Shown here in pieces: positions 1 to 8,240 of a stretch of DNA of 64,000 nucleotides. Position numbers and translations under genes: made by a program. The stretch's first letter is position 1; every line of letters starts with the position of its first letter. The notes below the pieces were generated by a model that worked only from the letters and a program-made list of their open reading frames with translations, had not been told where the DNA came from and did not search any database. This DNA comes from Chitinophagaceae bacterium (lineage in GTDB: Bacteria > Bacteroidota > Bacteroidia > Chitinophagales > Chitinophagaceae). The DNA is taken from assembly GCA_025923075.1 (NCBI GenBank), contig JAICGN010000001.1, forward strand, positions 1-64,000, read 5' to 3'.

Positions 1-135
1 AAAAAGCTTGGAACAGAAGCAAGGAAATCAATTGAAGATTTTTTACAGCAAAAGATTTTTTTAGAGCTTTTTGTAAAAGTAAGAGATAAATGGAGGGATA
101 ATGAAAATTGGTTAAAGGAATATGGGTATCATTAA
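1..135 (+). CDS. era: GTPase Era, C-terminal fragment (5' end outside window)
   Basis: The window opens inside a reading frame that gives 44 residues and ends in TAA. The residues fit the end of the KH RNA-binding domain of Era: an [13 protein letters not shown] segment, then [14 protein letters not shown] and a terminal GYH. Era is a GTPase that binds the 3' end of 16S rRNA during 30S assembly. The GTPase domain lies upstream of the window, so the gene appears cut only by the window edge. The following gene, der, is another ribosome-assembly GTPase on the same strand 122 bases on, so the two may be co-transcribed. Confidence 0.85.
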   Translation, partial: KKLGTEARKSIEDFLQQKIFLELFVKVRDKWRDNENWLKEYGYH

Positions 136-257
136 CCTCCTGTACCCCTAATGGAGGAACTTAGGGCTGAAGAAATCTTTTTATTGATTCAAAAGACAAG
201 TATAAGCAAATATATTATTAACAATTAAATTTAAGTTCCCCTTTAGGGGACAGGGGT
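136..257. repeat. C-rich inverted-repeat unit between era and der
   Basis: This fills the whole era-der gap. The left copy (CCTGTACCCC...GGAGGAACTTAG) begins at the base after the era stop codon. The inverted right copy (AAGTTCCCCTTTAGGGGACA) ends directly before the der ATG. The AT-rich middle holds no ORF. The same family recurs near 11580, 11743, 13172, 25431, 26783, 54597, 62176 and 63579. I read it as an intergenic repeat family; function unknown. Confidence 0.75.
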
Positions 258-1571
258 ATGGGATTTACATTAGCAATAACAGGAAGGCCTAACGTAGGCA
301 AGAGCACACTCTTTAATCGCTTATTAGAGCAACGCAAAGCTATTGTAGATGACATAAGTGGCGTAACTCGTGACAGGCAGTATGGTGTAACCGATTGGAA
401 TGGGAAAAGCTTTAACGTCATAGACACGGGAGGATTTGTCCCTAACAGCGATGATGTGTTCGAAATAGAAATAAGAAAGCAGGTGACGATCGCAATCGAA
501 GAAGCCAATGCAATTATTTTTATGACTGACGCAGCTACGGGCATTACCCATCTCGATGATGCGATGGCGCAGTTGCTTCGCCGAAGCTCAAAACCGGTGT
601 TCCTGGTAGTGAATAAAGTCGATAACAATGAAAGGATGCTGGCGGCTTCAGAATTTTACAGTCTTGGATTTGACAAAATATTTTTCATTTCTTCAGTCAG
701 CGGGAGTGGTACGGGTGAATTGCTGGATGCAGTAGCCGAATTGATTCCCGTGGCGGACGATGATCTGTTTGATGTTGCTGAATCGTTGCCAAAATTTGCC
801 ATTATTGGTCAACCAAATGTTGGTAAATCTTCCTTACTAAATTCTTTGATAGGGCAGGAGCGTACGATTGTAAGCGAAATTGCAGGTACTACAAGAGATT
901 CTATTCATACACACTATAAACTCTTTCAAAAAGAATTCGTATTGATCGATACCGCCGGAATTCGTAAAAAAACCAAAGTGCATGAGGACCTTGAATTTTA
1001 TTCTGTCATCCGCGCTATCAAAGCGATGGATGAAGCCGATGTTTGTTTATTACTTATCGATGCAACAAAAGGAATCTCCGCACAGGATGTCAGCATATTC
1101 AGTCTTGCAACAAGAAAAGGCAAGGGTATCGTTGTTCTTGTTAACAAATGGGATCTTGCAGAAAAAGAAACAAATACCGCCCGTGATTATGAAATAAAGC
1201 TCAAACAAAAGCTGGCGCCATTTACAGACGTTCCAATACTGTTTATTTCTGCAAAAGAGAAAACAAGAATTTTTAAGGCGATAGAAATTGCATTGGAAGT
1301 GGCGGAAAGCAAGAAAAGAAAAATACCTACTTCAGAGTTAAATGAAACGATTTTAAAGGCGATTGAATCATACCATCCGCCGGTAGTAAGAGGTAACCCG
1401 GTCAAGATCAAATATGTTACGCAATTGCCAACGGCTGTTCCTTCGTTTGCCTTCTTTTGTAATTTTCCTGATGATGTAAAACAGCCCTATAAAAACTACC
1501 TTGAAAACCAACTCCGGGAAAATTTTAATCTCAAAGGCGTTCCGATCAGGCTATTCTTCAGAAAAAAATAG
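258..1571 (+). CDS. der: Ribosome biogenesis GTPase Der (EngA)
   Basis: Der is a tandem GTPase needed for late 50S subunit assembly. Two complete G domains are visible. The first has P-loop GRPNVGKS at residues 9-16, a DTGG switch II and NKVD near 118. The second has P-loop GQPNVGKS near 184, DTAG and NKWD. A KH-like C-terminal domain follows from about residue 350. The 437-residue length is normal for the family. The ATG directly follows a C-rich repeat, and no clear Shine-Dalgarno sequence is visible. The gene ends 14 bases before the convergent DUF4954 gene. Confidence 0.97.
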   Translation: MGFTLAITGRPNVGKSTLFNRLLEQRKAIVDDISGVTRDRQYGVTDWNGKSFNVIDTGGFVPNSDDVFEIEIRKQVTIAIEEANAIIFMTDAATGITHLDDAMAQLLRRSSKPVFLVVNKVDNNERMLAASEFYSLGFDKIFFISSVSGSGTGELLDAVAELIPVADDDLFDVAESLPKFAIIGQPNVGKSSLLNSLIGQERTIVSEIAGTTRDSIHTHYKLFQKEFVLIDTAGIRKKTKVHEDLEFYSVIRAIKAMDEADVCLLLIDATKGISAQDVSIFSLATRKGKGIVVLVNKWDLAEKETNTARDYEIKLKQKLAPFTDVPILFISAKEKTRIFKAIEIALEVAESKKRKIPTSELNETILKAIESYHPPVVRGNPVKIKYVTQLPTAVPSFAFFCNFPDDVKQPYKNYLENQLRENFNLKGVPIRLFFRKK

Positions 1572-1585
1572 ATCGGGAAAATTGA

Positions 1586-3793
1586 TCAGAGCTTCAACTT
1601 TTTTATGAGAACTTTTGTTTTTTCCCGGTAATCTTTCATCTCCGCCATTCTGTTATTTATAAAGCTATTTTCATCAAGTTTACCGATCACCTTTTCCATT
1701 TGTCTGCGATTATCATAGACCATTTTACGAAATGGATTATGATAATCTTTTGCTCTTGACTCAACTATACCTTTGACCATCCATTCACGGGTAGCCAGCG
1801 CTTGCTGAACGAGTTCCCTAAATATTTTTTTATCAAGGTCCGAAGGTTTCAGCTCCAGAATTTCAAGTAGCGAAGCAAAGGAGTGCTGCAGTTTTTGTTC
1901 CTGATAAATTTGTGCATTGAGGCGGTAAAACCCATGCACATCATCCCAGTTTTTTATTATACCTGAATAAATCTCTTTTTTAAATGTATTGACTGCGGGC
2001 TGGGGGAATAACTGGCCGCCAATATTTAACCAACTACTTCTTCTTGCTCTCAGGGGCAGTGCCACATAAAAGTTTTCCCAATCATTGATCTTATGGTTCC
2101 AGGCAAAATGCAGCAATTGATTAACCCCATAATAGACCACCAGTTCTTTAAAAATTGTATACGATTGCAGCACTTTAGTAAGCTGCACCTTTCTGCCTGC
2201 ATTTTCAAATTCATTCGCTAAGATCTCCAGCTCCTCAACTATTGGTTCTCTTGCTTCCAATAATTTCCCGCCTAAAGAAACCAATTGGCTTTCGTCGAGT
2301 TTTTTATTTTGTTTTTTGGCAAGAGCCTGGCCCGTAAATTTTTTCAGCAAATAAATGGAATCAAAGATCTCATTCACACTGTCAGGCGCAAGAAAATCAT
2401 ACTCAATATGGTGAAGTTTATTTCCCCGCTTATCTCTTGCTTCATATTTTTCTTCATTTCTTGCTAAGGCATACATGTTATACATAAACCAGTAAGCCGG
2501 CATTATAACCAGTTTGTCATTACTTACATCATTGCTTACTAATGAAAACGGGATGGGGATATTTAGCTCGGCAGGATAATCACCTTTTGCAATGATGGTA
2601 AATGATGCAAACTTCGAGTTGTGCTTTAGACTCACACAGAGTCCCGGCCAAAATCCCCTGCCAGCAATGATTTCTCCGTCTGCACCGCGACTATTATGAT
2701 TTGAACCAATTGTAGCACCGGCAGCCATATTGCTTTGTCCTAATACCAACGCAGCGCAGAGAAAAGAATTGTTATGATGCTGTTCATGTGCAGGAAAAAT
2801 AAGTGAGTTCAAAACTTCGCAGCAGGAAATAGTTGAATTATAACCAAGATAAGAGTTGATAAGTCTTGCGCCATACTTTAATTGAGAATGATCAGAGAGG
2901 ATGAAGCGAACAGCCTTTACACCATAAAAGATCCGGCAACCAAAGCCAATGATACCATTTACTAATTCACATCCTTCGCCGATCTGTGTTTTGCCTTCAT
3001 CGCCGGAATTGATAGTAAGGTTTTTTAACTTGTTTGCCCCTTTTATATAAGCTTCCTTCCCGATCCAGGTGTCTTTAATGATCTGGCAATTTTTTATAAC
3101 TGTTCCATCACCGATCTTACCATAATAACCTCTTTTCTTATCAAATTGCTTTTCAGTAAACTGTTTGAATTTTTTCATCAGTGTCTCATCATCCCGGTAG
3201 CGGCTCCAAAGCCATGCATCGCCGGGCAACATACCATTAAAAGGCATAATGGCCCGGCCGGCATTTTCATTGCAGATTTCCAGCCAAATGCGAATATTTT
3301 CTTTCTCACCTTCCCTGATAATTCCATTTCCAAATTTTGAATGGTCGGAAACAGAAAGTTCATTTACATTGACAATAATCACTTCATTGCCGGCAATGTA
3401 ATGGCTCATATAATTAACATTATTCACAACCACATTATCACCAAAATCACAACTGACAATGGTGCTGTCATAAAGGCCAACCTGTAAGCGGATATCATGA
3501 TATTCAAGGAAGAGGTTTTCGAGTTTACCGATACGGTTCAAACCAAAAAAATTACAGTTCTTAATGAGGTTTGAGTTAAAAGGTTCAGCCACCAGCAATT
3601 TGCTCCAATCGTCAGCAGTATTGTTATGCTGTTGCAGTGCTTTAATCTCTGATTTTGTTAATTGGCGGTAAACAATGCCGCTCCGGTTTTGAAGATTGCG
3701 GAGATAATATTCATCTTTCCCTTTTGGAATAAATTCTTTTGAAACAAAATTGTAACCGAGGGAGCTAACCGGTTTTTTCTTTATATCACTCAT
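1586..3793 (-). CDS. DUF4954 family protein, predicted left-handed beta-helix
   Basis: This 735-residue soluble protein matches the DUF4954 family, best known from Bacteroidota and spirochaetes and without an established function. The middle (roughly residues 90-400) is full of short hexapeptide-like turns such as IGDGTVIKNC, IGKEAYIKGA and IGEGCELVNG. That pattern resembles the left-handed beta-helix of GlmU and other acyl- or nucleotidyl-sugar enzymes. The C-terminal 250 residues look helical. No signal peptide or membrane segment is seen. It starts 23 bases after the glmS stop on the same strand, so it is probably the second gene of a glmS operon, which hints at amino-sugar metabolism. That link is inference. 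Confidence 0.85.
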   Translation of the reverse strand: MSDIKKKPVSSLGYNFVSKEFIPKGKDEYYLRNLQNRSGIVYRQLTKSEIKALQQHNNTADDWSKLLVAEPFNSNLIKNCNFFGLNRIGKLENLFLEYHDIRLQVGLYDSTIVSCDFGDNVVVNNVNYMSHYIAGNEVIIVNVNELSVSDHSKFGNGIIREGEKENIRIWLEICNENAGRAIMPFNGMLPGDAWLWSRYRDDETLMKKFKQFTEKQFDKKRGYYGKIGDGTVIKNCQIIKDTWIGKEAYIKGANKLKNLTINSGDEGKTQIGEGCELVNGIIGFGCRIFYGVKAVRFILSDHSQLKYGARLINSYLGYNSTISCCEVLNSLIFPAHEQHHNNSFLCAALVLGQSNMAAGATIGSNHNSRGADGEIIAGRGFWPGLCVSLKHNSKFASFTIIAKGDYPAELNIPIPFSLVSNDVSNDKLVIMPAYWFMYNMYALARNEEKYEARDKRGNKLHHIEYDFLAPDSVNEIFDSIYLLKKFTGQALAKKQNKKLDESQLVSLGGKLLEAREPIVEELEILANEFENAGRKVQLTKVLQSYTIFKELVVYYGVNQLLHFAWNHKINDWENFYVALPLRARRSSWLNIGGQLFPQPAVNTFKKEIYSGIIKNWDDVHGFYRLNAQIYQEQKLQHSFASLLEILELKPSDLDKKIFRELVQQALATREWMVKGIVESRAKDYHNPFRKMVYDNRRQMEKVIGKLDENSFINNRMAEMKDYREKTKVLIKKLKL

Positions 3794-3816
3794 GTTGCTG
3801 GTTCAGATTATGGTTT

Positions 3817-5652
3817 TTATTCAACCGTTACACTTTTTGCCAAATTCCTCGGTTTATCAACATCGCAGCCTTTCATTACGCCAATATAATAAGCAAGTAA
3901 TTGTAAAGGAACAACGCTCAGCATTGGGGCAACAATTTCATCGGCCGCAGGCACCGACATTATCGATTCGGAAAGTGAAGAAGAATGTTCGTCGCCTTCT
4001 GTTATCACCGAGATCACTCTTCCTTTTCTGGCTTTTATCTCCTGCATATTGCTGACCACCTTCTCATGATAGCTATCTCGTGTTGCTACGAACACCACAG
4101 GAAGATTTTCATCAACCAAGGCTATCGGCCCGTGTTTCATTTCAGCAGCCGGATAACCTTCAGCATGTATGTACGAGATTTCTTTTAGTTTCAAGGCTCC
4201 TTCAAGAGCAACCGGAAAATTATAACCGCGACCGAGATAAAGAAAATCTCGTGCATCTTTATATTTTGCTGCCAGTTTCCTGACCTGGTCCGCATTTTTT
4301 AAAACCTCGGCGATTTTATGAGGCACATCATGAAGTTCCTGTAACAGGTGCATATACCTTTCTTCATCAATAGTACCTTTTTGTTTTGCAATCTTTAATG
4401 CCACCATTGTCAACACGGCAAGCTGTGCTGTAAATGCTTTTGTACTTGCCACGCCAATTTCGGGCCCGGCATGCGTGTAAGCACCGGCATGTGAGGTACG
4501 GGCAATGGAAGAACCAACAACGTTTACGATGCCAAAAATAAATGCGCCTTGTTGTTTTGCCTTTTCAATTGCCACAAGGGTGTCCGCCGTTTCTCCGCTT
4601 TGCGAAATAGCAAAGATCACATCACCCCGGTGAATGACAGGATTGCGATACCTGAATTCAGATGCATACTCCACCTCAACCGGTATCCGGCAGAGTTCTT
4701 CAAAAATATATTCAGCAACAAGTCCCGCATGCCAGCTGGTACCACAAGCAATAATGATGATGCGCTTTGCATCGACAAGCTTATCCATATTATTTTCTAC
4801 ACCTGCCATTATGATCGTTCCTTTCTCTGCATCCAGTCTTCCACGTAAACAATCAAACACCGTGTCCGCCTGTTCATTGATCTCTTTGAGCATGAAGTGG
4901 TCATAACCGCCCTTTTCAATTGCCGCTAATTCGATATCCAGCTTTTGTACAAATGGCGTCAGCTTTTCATTGCCGAGATTTTTTAAAATGAGCTCATTAG
5001 GCTTCACTATTGCAAGTTCATAATCGTTTACATACACAACTTCTTTTGTGTACTCAAGCATCGGTGATGCATCAGAACCTAGAAAATGTTCGCCTTTTCC
5101 TATACCGATAACTAATGGACTTCCCTTTCTTGCTGCAATGATTGTTTCGGGATCGTCCTCATCGATCAATAAAATAACATAGGCACCGGTTACCCGTTTC
5201 AAGGCTACTCGGATCGCTTCTTCCAGATTGCACTGGTTATTCTTTTTTATTTCCTCAACAAAATTCAGCAATACCTCAGTATCGGTGTCACTTTTAAAGT
5301 GGTATCCTTTGTTTGTCAGCTCTTGTTTTAGTTGCGCATAATTTTCAATTATACCATTATGGATCATTGCAAGTTTACCGCTCGCAGATGTATGAGGATG
5401 TGCGTTGCGATCACTGGGTTCACCATGTGTGGCCCATCGGGTATGCCCAATACCAATATTTGCATGAAGATTTTCACCTACTAGCGTATCGGCCAATTCT
5501 GCGACTTTCCCTTTTTTCTTATAAACATTAAGGCCGCCATTTAGTAAGGCGACACCAGTGCTGTCGTAACCGCGGTATTCAAGTCGTTGGAGTCCTTTTA
5601 TAATAATGGGATATGCTTCTCTTGGGCCGGTATAACCAACTATTCCACACAT
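3817..5652 (-). CDS. glmS: Glutamine--fructose-6-phosphate aminotransferase (isomerizing)
   Basis: GlmS makes glucosamine-6-phosphate from fructose-6-phosphate and glutamine, the first step to UDP-GlcNAc for peptidoglycan and LPS. The N-terminus MCGIVGYTG gives the N-terminal nucleophile Cys2 of the glutaminase domain (about 1-240). Two SIS domains follow, with IACGTSWHAG and ISQSGETADT. The tail DKPRNLAKSVTVE is the family's characteristic ending. The 611-residue length is full size. The 128 bases upstream, shared with the mgtE 3' side, show no riboswitch or glmS ribozyme that I can recognise. DUF4954 follows closely downstream. Confidence 0.98.
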   Translation of the reverse strand: MCGIVGYTGPREAYPIIIKGLQRLEYRGYDSTGVALLNGGLNVYKKKGKVAELADTLVGENLHANIGIGHTRWATHGEPSDRNAHPHTSASGKLAMIHNGIIENYAQLKQELTNKGYHFKSDTDTEVLLNFVEEIKKNNQCNLEEAIRVALKRVTGAYVILLIDEDDPETIIAARKGSPLVIGIGKGEHFLGSDASPMLEYTKEVVYVNDYELAIVKPNELILKNLGNEKLTPFVQKLDIELAAIEKGGYDHFMLKEINEQADTVFDCLRGRLDAEKGTIIMAGVENNMDKLVDAKRIIIIACGTSWHAGLVAEYIFEELCRIPVEVEYASEFRYRNPVIHRGDVIFAISQSGETADTLVAIEKAKQQGAFIFGIVNVVGSSIARTSHAGAYTHAGPEIGVASTKAFTAQLAVLTMVALKIAKQKGTIDEERYMHLLQELHDVPHKIAEVLKNADQVRKLAAKYKDARDFLYLGRGYNFPVALEGALKLKEISYIHAEGYPAAEMKHGPIALVDENLPVVFVATRDSYHEKVVSNMQEIKARKGRVISVITEGDEHSSSLSESIMSVPAADEIVAPMLSVVPLQLLAYYIGVMKGCDVDKPRNLAKSVTVE

Positions 5653-5780
5653 AAGATTAGGTTAGATTTTATCATTTATTGGAGAATGTGCAAACGATTG
5701 AGCGGTTGCAAAAAACGAAATTGCACAAAAATGCTCAGACGACAAAAAGCGGTGGCGATCCTGGATCTCCACTATGAGTG

Positions 5781-7166
5781 TTATAAAAGAACACCTTTAA
5801 GGAGAAGAAATGCTGTACCGAAATAAATCAATAAACCTGTTACATCAACTAATGTTGCAATAAAGGGAGTTGACGATGCCGCAGGATCAGCGCCAAGTTT
5901 TTTCAATAATAGCGGCAGCATGGATCCCATTATTGTTCCCCATATGACTACTCCAACGACAGCAAACCCGATTGCAAAGCCGATACGGATAAAATGTTCG
6001 CCAAATAATCCGAATATCCGGTAACCTCCAAAGACGATAAAGAAGCCAAGGATGCCAAGGGTTGTCCCCATTAACAATCCAGAGATAATTTCTCTGCTTG
6101 CAATCCGCCACCAGTCTTTTATTTCTACTTCACCCAGTGCCATTGCCTGTATGATCAGTGTTGCCGCCTGTGATCCACTGTTGCCCCCGCTTGAAATGAT
6201 CAATGGAATAAAAGTAGAAAGTACTAGGACCTGCTCAAGTGTTTCCTGAAAATTCGACATAGCCGCTATCGTTAATGTTTCGCCGACGAATAAGATCAAT
6301 AGCCAGATAATTCTTTTTCTATAAAGTTTATGTAACGGTACTTCAAGATAGGGTTGCTCCAATGCTTCAGTTCCCCCCATTTTTTGCATATCCTCACTGA
6401 ATTCTTCTTCAGCAACCCACAGTATATCATCAATTGTTACAATACCCAGTAACTTGTTACTGTTGCTTACTACCGGCAACGCTACGCGATTTTCTCTTTT
6501 AAAAATTTCACTGGCTTTTTCCTGGTCATCATACGCGTTAAGTGAGGTCACACGATTGTCGACGAGGTCAGCAACTTTTTTATTTGGCTGGCTTAAGATA
6601 AAATCCCTGATACGGATATCATCGATCAACTCACCTTTTTCATTGATAACATAGATTACATTGATCGTTTCGCTATCCTTACCATGTTTACGAATAGTTG
6701 TGAAGACTTCTTCTACAGTATTGTGTGGATATACATAAACATAGTCCGGGGTCATCAAACGACCAATACTGTCTTCGGGGTAACCCAATAATGAGAGCGT
6801 GGTCTTTCTTTCTTCTGGTTCAAGTAGCTTTATCAATTCACGTACTGCATTGCTGGGAAGTTCTTCTAAAAAATCTGTACGATCATCAGGTGAAAGTACA
6901 TTTAACAGTTCGGCTGTTTTATAGGGAGGCAATTCCCGAATGATCTGTTTTTGCGCGGAAAGATCAAGGATCTTGAACACACTTGCTGCCCGATGAACAC
7001 TCATGTGAGTGATGATATACCCCTCCTGTTCAGGGAATTCATTTATCAGATCAGCCACATCGCTTATATTCTGATGATCGAGAAACTGACGTGCAGCCGT
7101 TTCATTCCCGCTTTCAAGCAGGTAATTAAAATGCTGTTGTATATTTCCACCAAGATAGTCTGACAT
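5781..7166 (-). CDS. mgtE: Magnesium transporter MgtE
   Basis: MgtE is a homodimeric inner-membrane Mg2+ channel gated by its cytoplasmic domains. Visible in order are the superhelical MgtE N domain (about 25-130, with ELPPYKTAELLNVLSPDDRTDFLEELP), two CBS domains (about 135-255, starting at RLMTPDYVYV), a connecting helix and five C-terminal membrane helices (about 285-461). The pore region carries the GGNSGSQAATLIIQAMALGE signature. The 461 residues are full length. A TAnnTTTG promoter lies 15 bases upstream of the start, back to back with that of the SET-domain gene. Confidence 0.97.
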   Translation of the reverse strand: MSDYLGGNIQQHFNYLLESGNETAARQFLDHQNISDVADLINEFPEQEGYIITHMSVHRAASVFKILDLSAQKQIIRELPPYKTAELLNVLSPDDRTDFLEELPSNAVRELIKLLEPEERKTTLSLLGYPEDSIGRLMTPDYVYVYPHNTVEEVFTTIRKHGKDSETINVIYVINEKGELIDDIRIRDFILSQPNKKVADLVDNRVTSLNAYDDQEKASEIFKRENRVALPVVSNSNKLLGIVTIDDILWVAEEEFSEDMQKMGGTEALEQPYLEVPLHKLYRKRIIWLLILFVGETLTIAAMSNFQETLEQVLVLSTFIPLIISSGGNSGSQAATLIIQAMALGEVEIKDWWRIASREIISGLLMGTTLGILGFFIVFGGYRIFGLFGEHFIRIGFAIGFAVVGVVIWGTIMGSMLPLLLKKLGADPAASSTPFIATLVDVTGLLIYFGTAFLLLKGVLL

Positions 7167-7180
7167 AAAAATCCGGGTGG

Positions 7181-7188
7181 CAAAATTA
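7181..7188 (-). promoter_or_regulatory. Bacteroidota -7 promoter element for mgtE
   Basis: Read on the minus strand this is TAATTTTG followed by C, a full match to TAnnTTTG. Its last base is 15 nt from the mgtE ATG, implying a 5' leader of about 10 nt. Confidence 0.6.
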
Positions 7189-7214
7189 AGTTGTGATTCT
7201 GAAAGCGGGATTTA

Positions 7215-7222
7215 TATTTTTG
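7215..7222 (+). promoter_or_regulatory. -7 promoter element for the SET-domain gene
   Basis: TATTTTTG matches TAnnTTTG. Its G is 7 nt from the ATG at 7229, so the transcript should have at most about 2 leader bases. It lies divergent from the mgtE promoter. Confidence 0.6.
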
Positions 7223-7228
7223 CCATTG

Positions 7229-7612
7229 ATGATCCATCCTTCAATATATATTGATAAATCTGATGGAATAGGGAGAGGTGTTTTTACAAAGGAGTCAATT
7301 CCGGCGAATACTATAATAGAAGCATCCCCGGTGATCGTGATGTCGTCTGAAGAAAGAAAATTACTCGATCAGACTCTCCTTCATGATTATATTTTTGAAT
7401 GGGGAGCAGATAGCAAACAATGCTGCATGGCGCTGGGATTTGTTCCTGTCTACAATCATTCATATAAATCGAACTGTGAATATGAAATGAATTTTGAAAG
7501 TGAAACGATCAAAATAAAAACTGTTCGTAATATTGAAGCAGGCGAAGAACTTTTCATTAATTACAACGGCGATTGGAATAATGATAAAAAGCTTTGGTTT
7601 GATGCGAAATAA
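7229..7612 (+). CDS. Small SET-domain protein (putative lysine methyltransferase)
   Basis: The protein has 127 residues from the chosen ATG (MIHPSIYID). It shows the core SET motifs: GRGVFTKESIPANTIIEASP at the start, YNHSYKSNCEYE (the NHS/C motif for the AdoMet and substrate pocket), and the terminal GEELFINYNGDW matching the GEELTxxY signature. Stand-alone bacterial SET proteins of this size are presumed protein lysine methyltransferases; the substrate is unknown. A longer frame begins at 7193, but the promoter at 7215-7222 lies inside that extension, so the shorter start is preferred. There is no signal peptide. Confidence 0.85.
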   Translation: MIHPSIYIDKSDGIGRGVFTKESIPANTIIEASPVIVMSSEERKLLDQTLLHDYIFEWGADSKQCCMALGFVPVYNHSYKSNCEYEMNFESETIKIKTVRNIEAGEELFINYNGDWNNDKKLWFDAK

Positions 7613-7643
7613 AAAGCCCCCTTGCCATAGGGAAGGGGGTTTG
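7612..7643. terminator. Bidirectional terminator between convergent genes
   Basis: The stem CCCCCTT (7617-7623) pairs with AAGGGGG (7633-7639) over a 9-nt loop, preceded by A residues and followed by TTT. It lies between the SET gene and the convergent CHRD gene. Confidence 0.6.
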
Positions 7644-7661
7644 TATCTGGAAGTTTTGGCT

Positions 7662-8132
7662 TTACTGTTTGTTAAGAATCAACTGGCCCCTGATTTCTCC
7701 TCCTGCATGTGTTTTTGAATGGATATTTATATAATATCGTTGGGCAAGCAGATCTGATTCAGTGAATTTTATTCCGTCAATAAACAAAGAACCAGTGTAT
7801 GTGCCTGCCTTTCTTCTGGGAAAATTGTTAAACGTTTGCATCACAGGGGCCAAAATTCCTACTTCACCCAACCCATGAATATGCGCAGCAACTGCACTGT
7901 CAGAAAGGCCACTGAATGTTACGGTATAATTGAGTGTTTTTGAAAGCCGGTTATAATTCGCATCAATAGTGCCGGTGGCACTGGTTGTTACGGGCGGTGT
8001 TTCCTGGGCCCCGGTCATGGTGATGGTGCCATAGTAAATGTTCTCTTTTTCAACTTCGTCACTACTCTTGCAAGAGGTCATAAATACAGTTGAGAGGCAT
8101 AGAAAAAAAGCAGTTAGTTTTGGAAGCTTCAT
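7662..8132 (-). CDS. CHRD domain lipoprotein
   Basis: The 156-residue protein begins with a lipoprotein signal (MKLPKLTAFFLCLSTVFMTSCK, Cys about residue 21). It continues into a CHRD domain: GAQETPPVTTSATGT, VTFSGLSDSAVAAHIHG and the ending NIHSKTHAGGEIRGQL. CHRD domains were defined in chordin and occur widely in secreted bacterial proteins; no enzymatic activity is known. An upstream ATG at 8171 exists, but the 13 residues it adds precede an obvious signal peptide, so 8132 is used. It is probably exported and lipid-anchored. Confidence 0.88.
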   Translation of the reverse strand: MKLPKLTAFFLCLSTVFMTSCKSSDEVEKENIYYGTITMTGAQETPPVTTSATGTIDANYNRLSKTLNYTVTFSGLSDSAVAAHIHGLGEVGILAPVMQTFNNFPRRKAGTYTGSLFIDGIKFTESDLLAQRYYINIHSKTHAGGEIRGQLILNKQ

Positions 8133-8240
8133 ACTTTTAGTATTTGTGATAAAAGTAAGAAGTTTTTGCATTTGAAAAGCACGGTGCTGCCTTTTTGGAA
8201 AAACCTACTGGATTTTGTGGATAAACCTGATGACACCTCT

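Noticed and set aside
5653-5780. glmS ribozyme or riboswitch upstream of glmS
   Set aside because: The gap is only 128 bases and I could not recognise the conserved core of the ribozyme in it.
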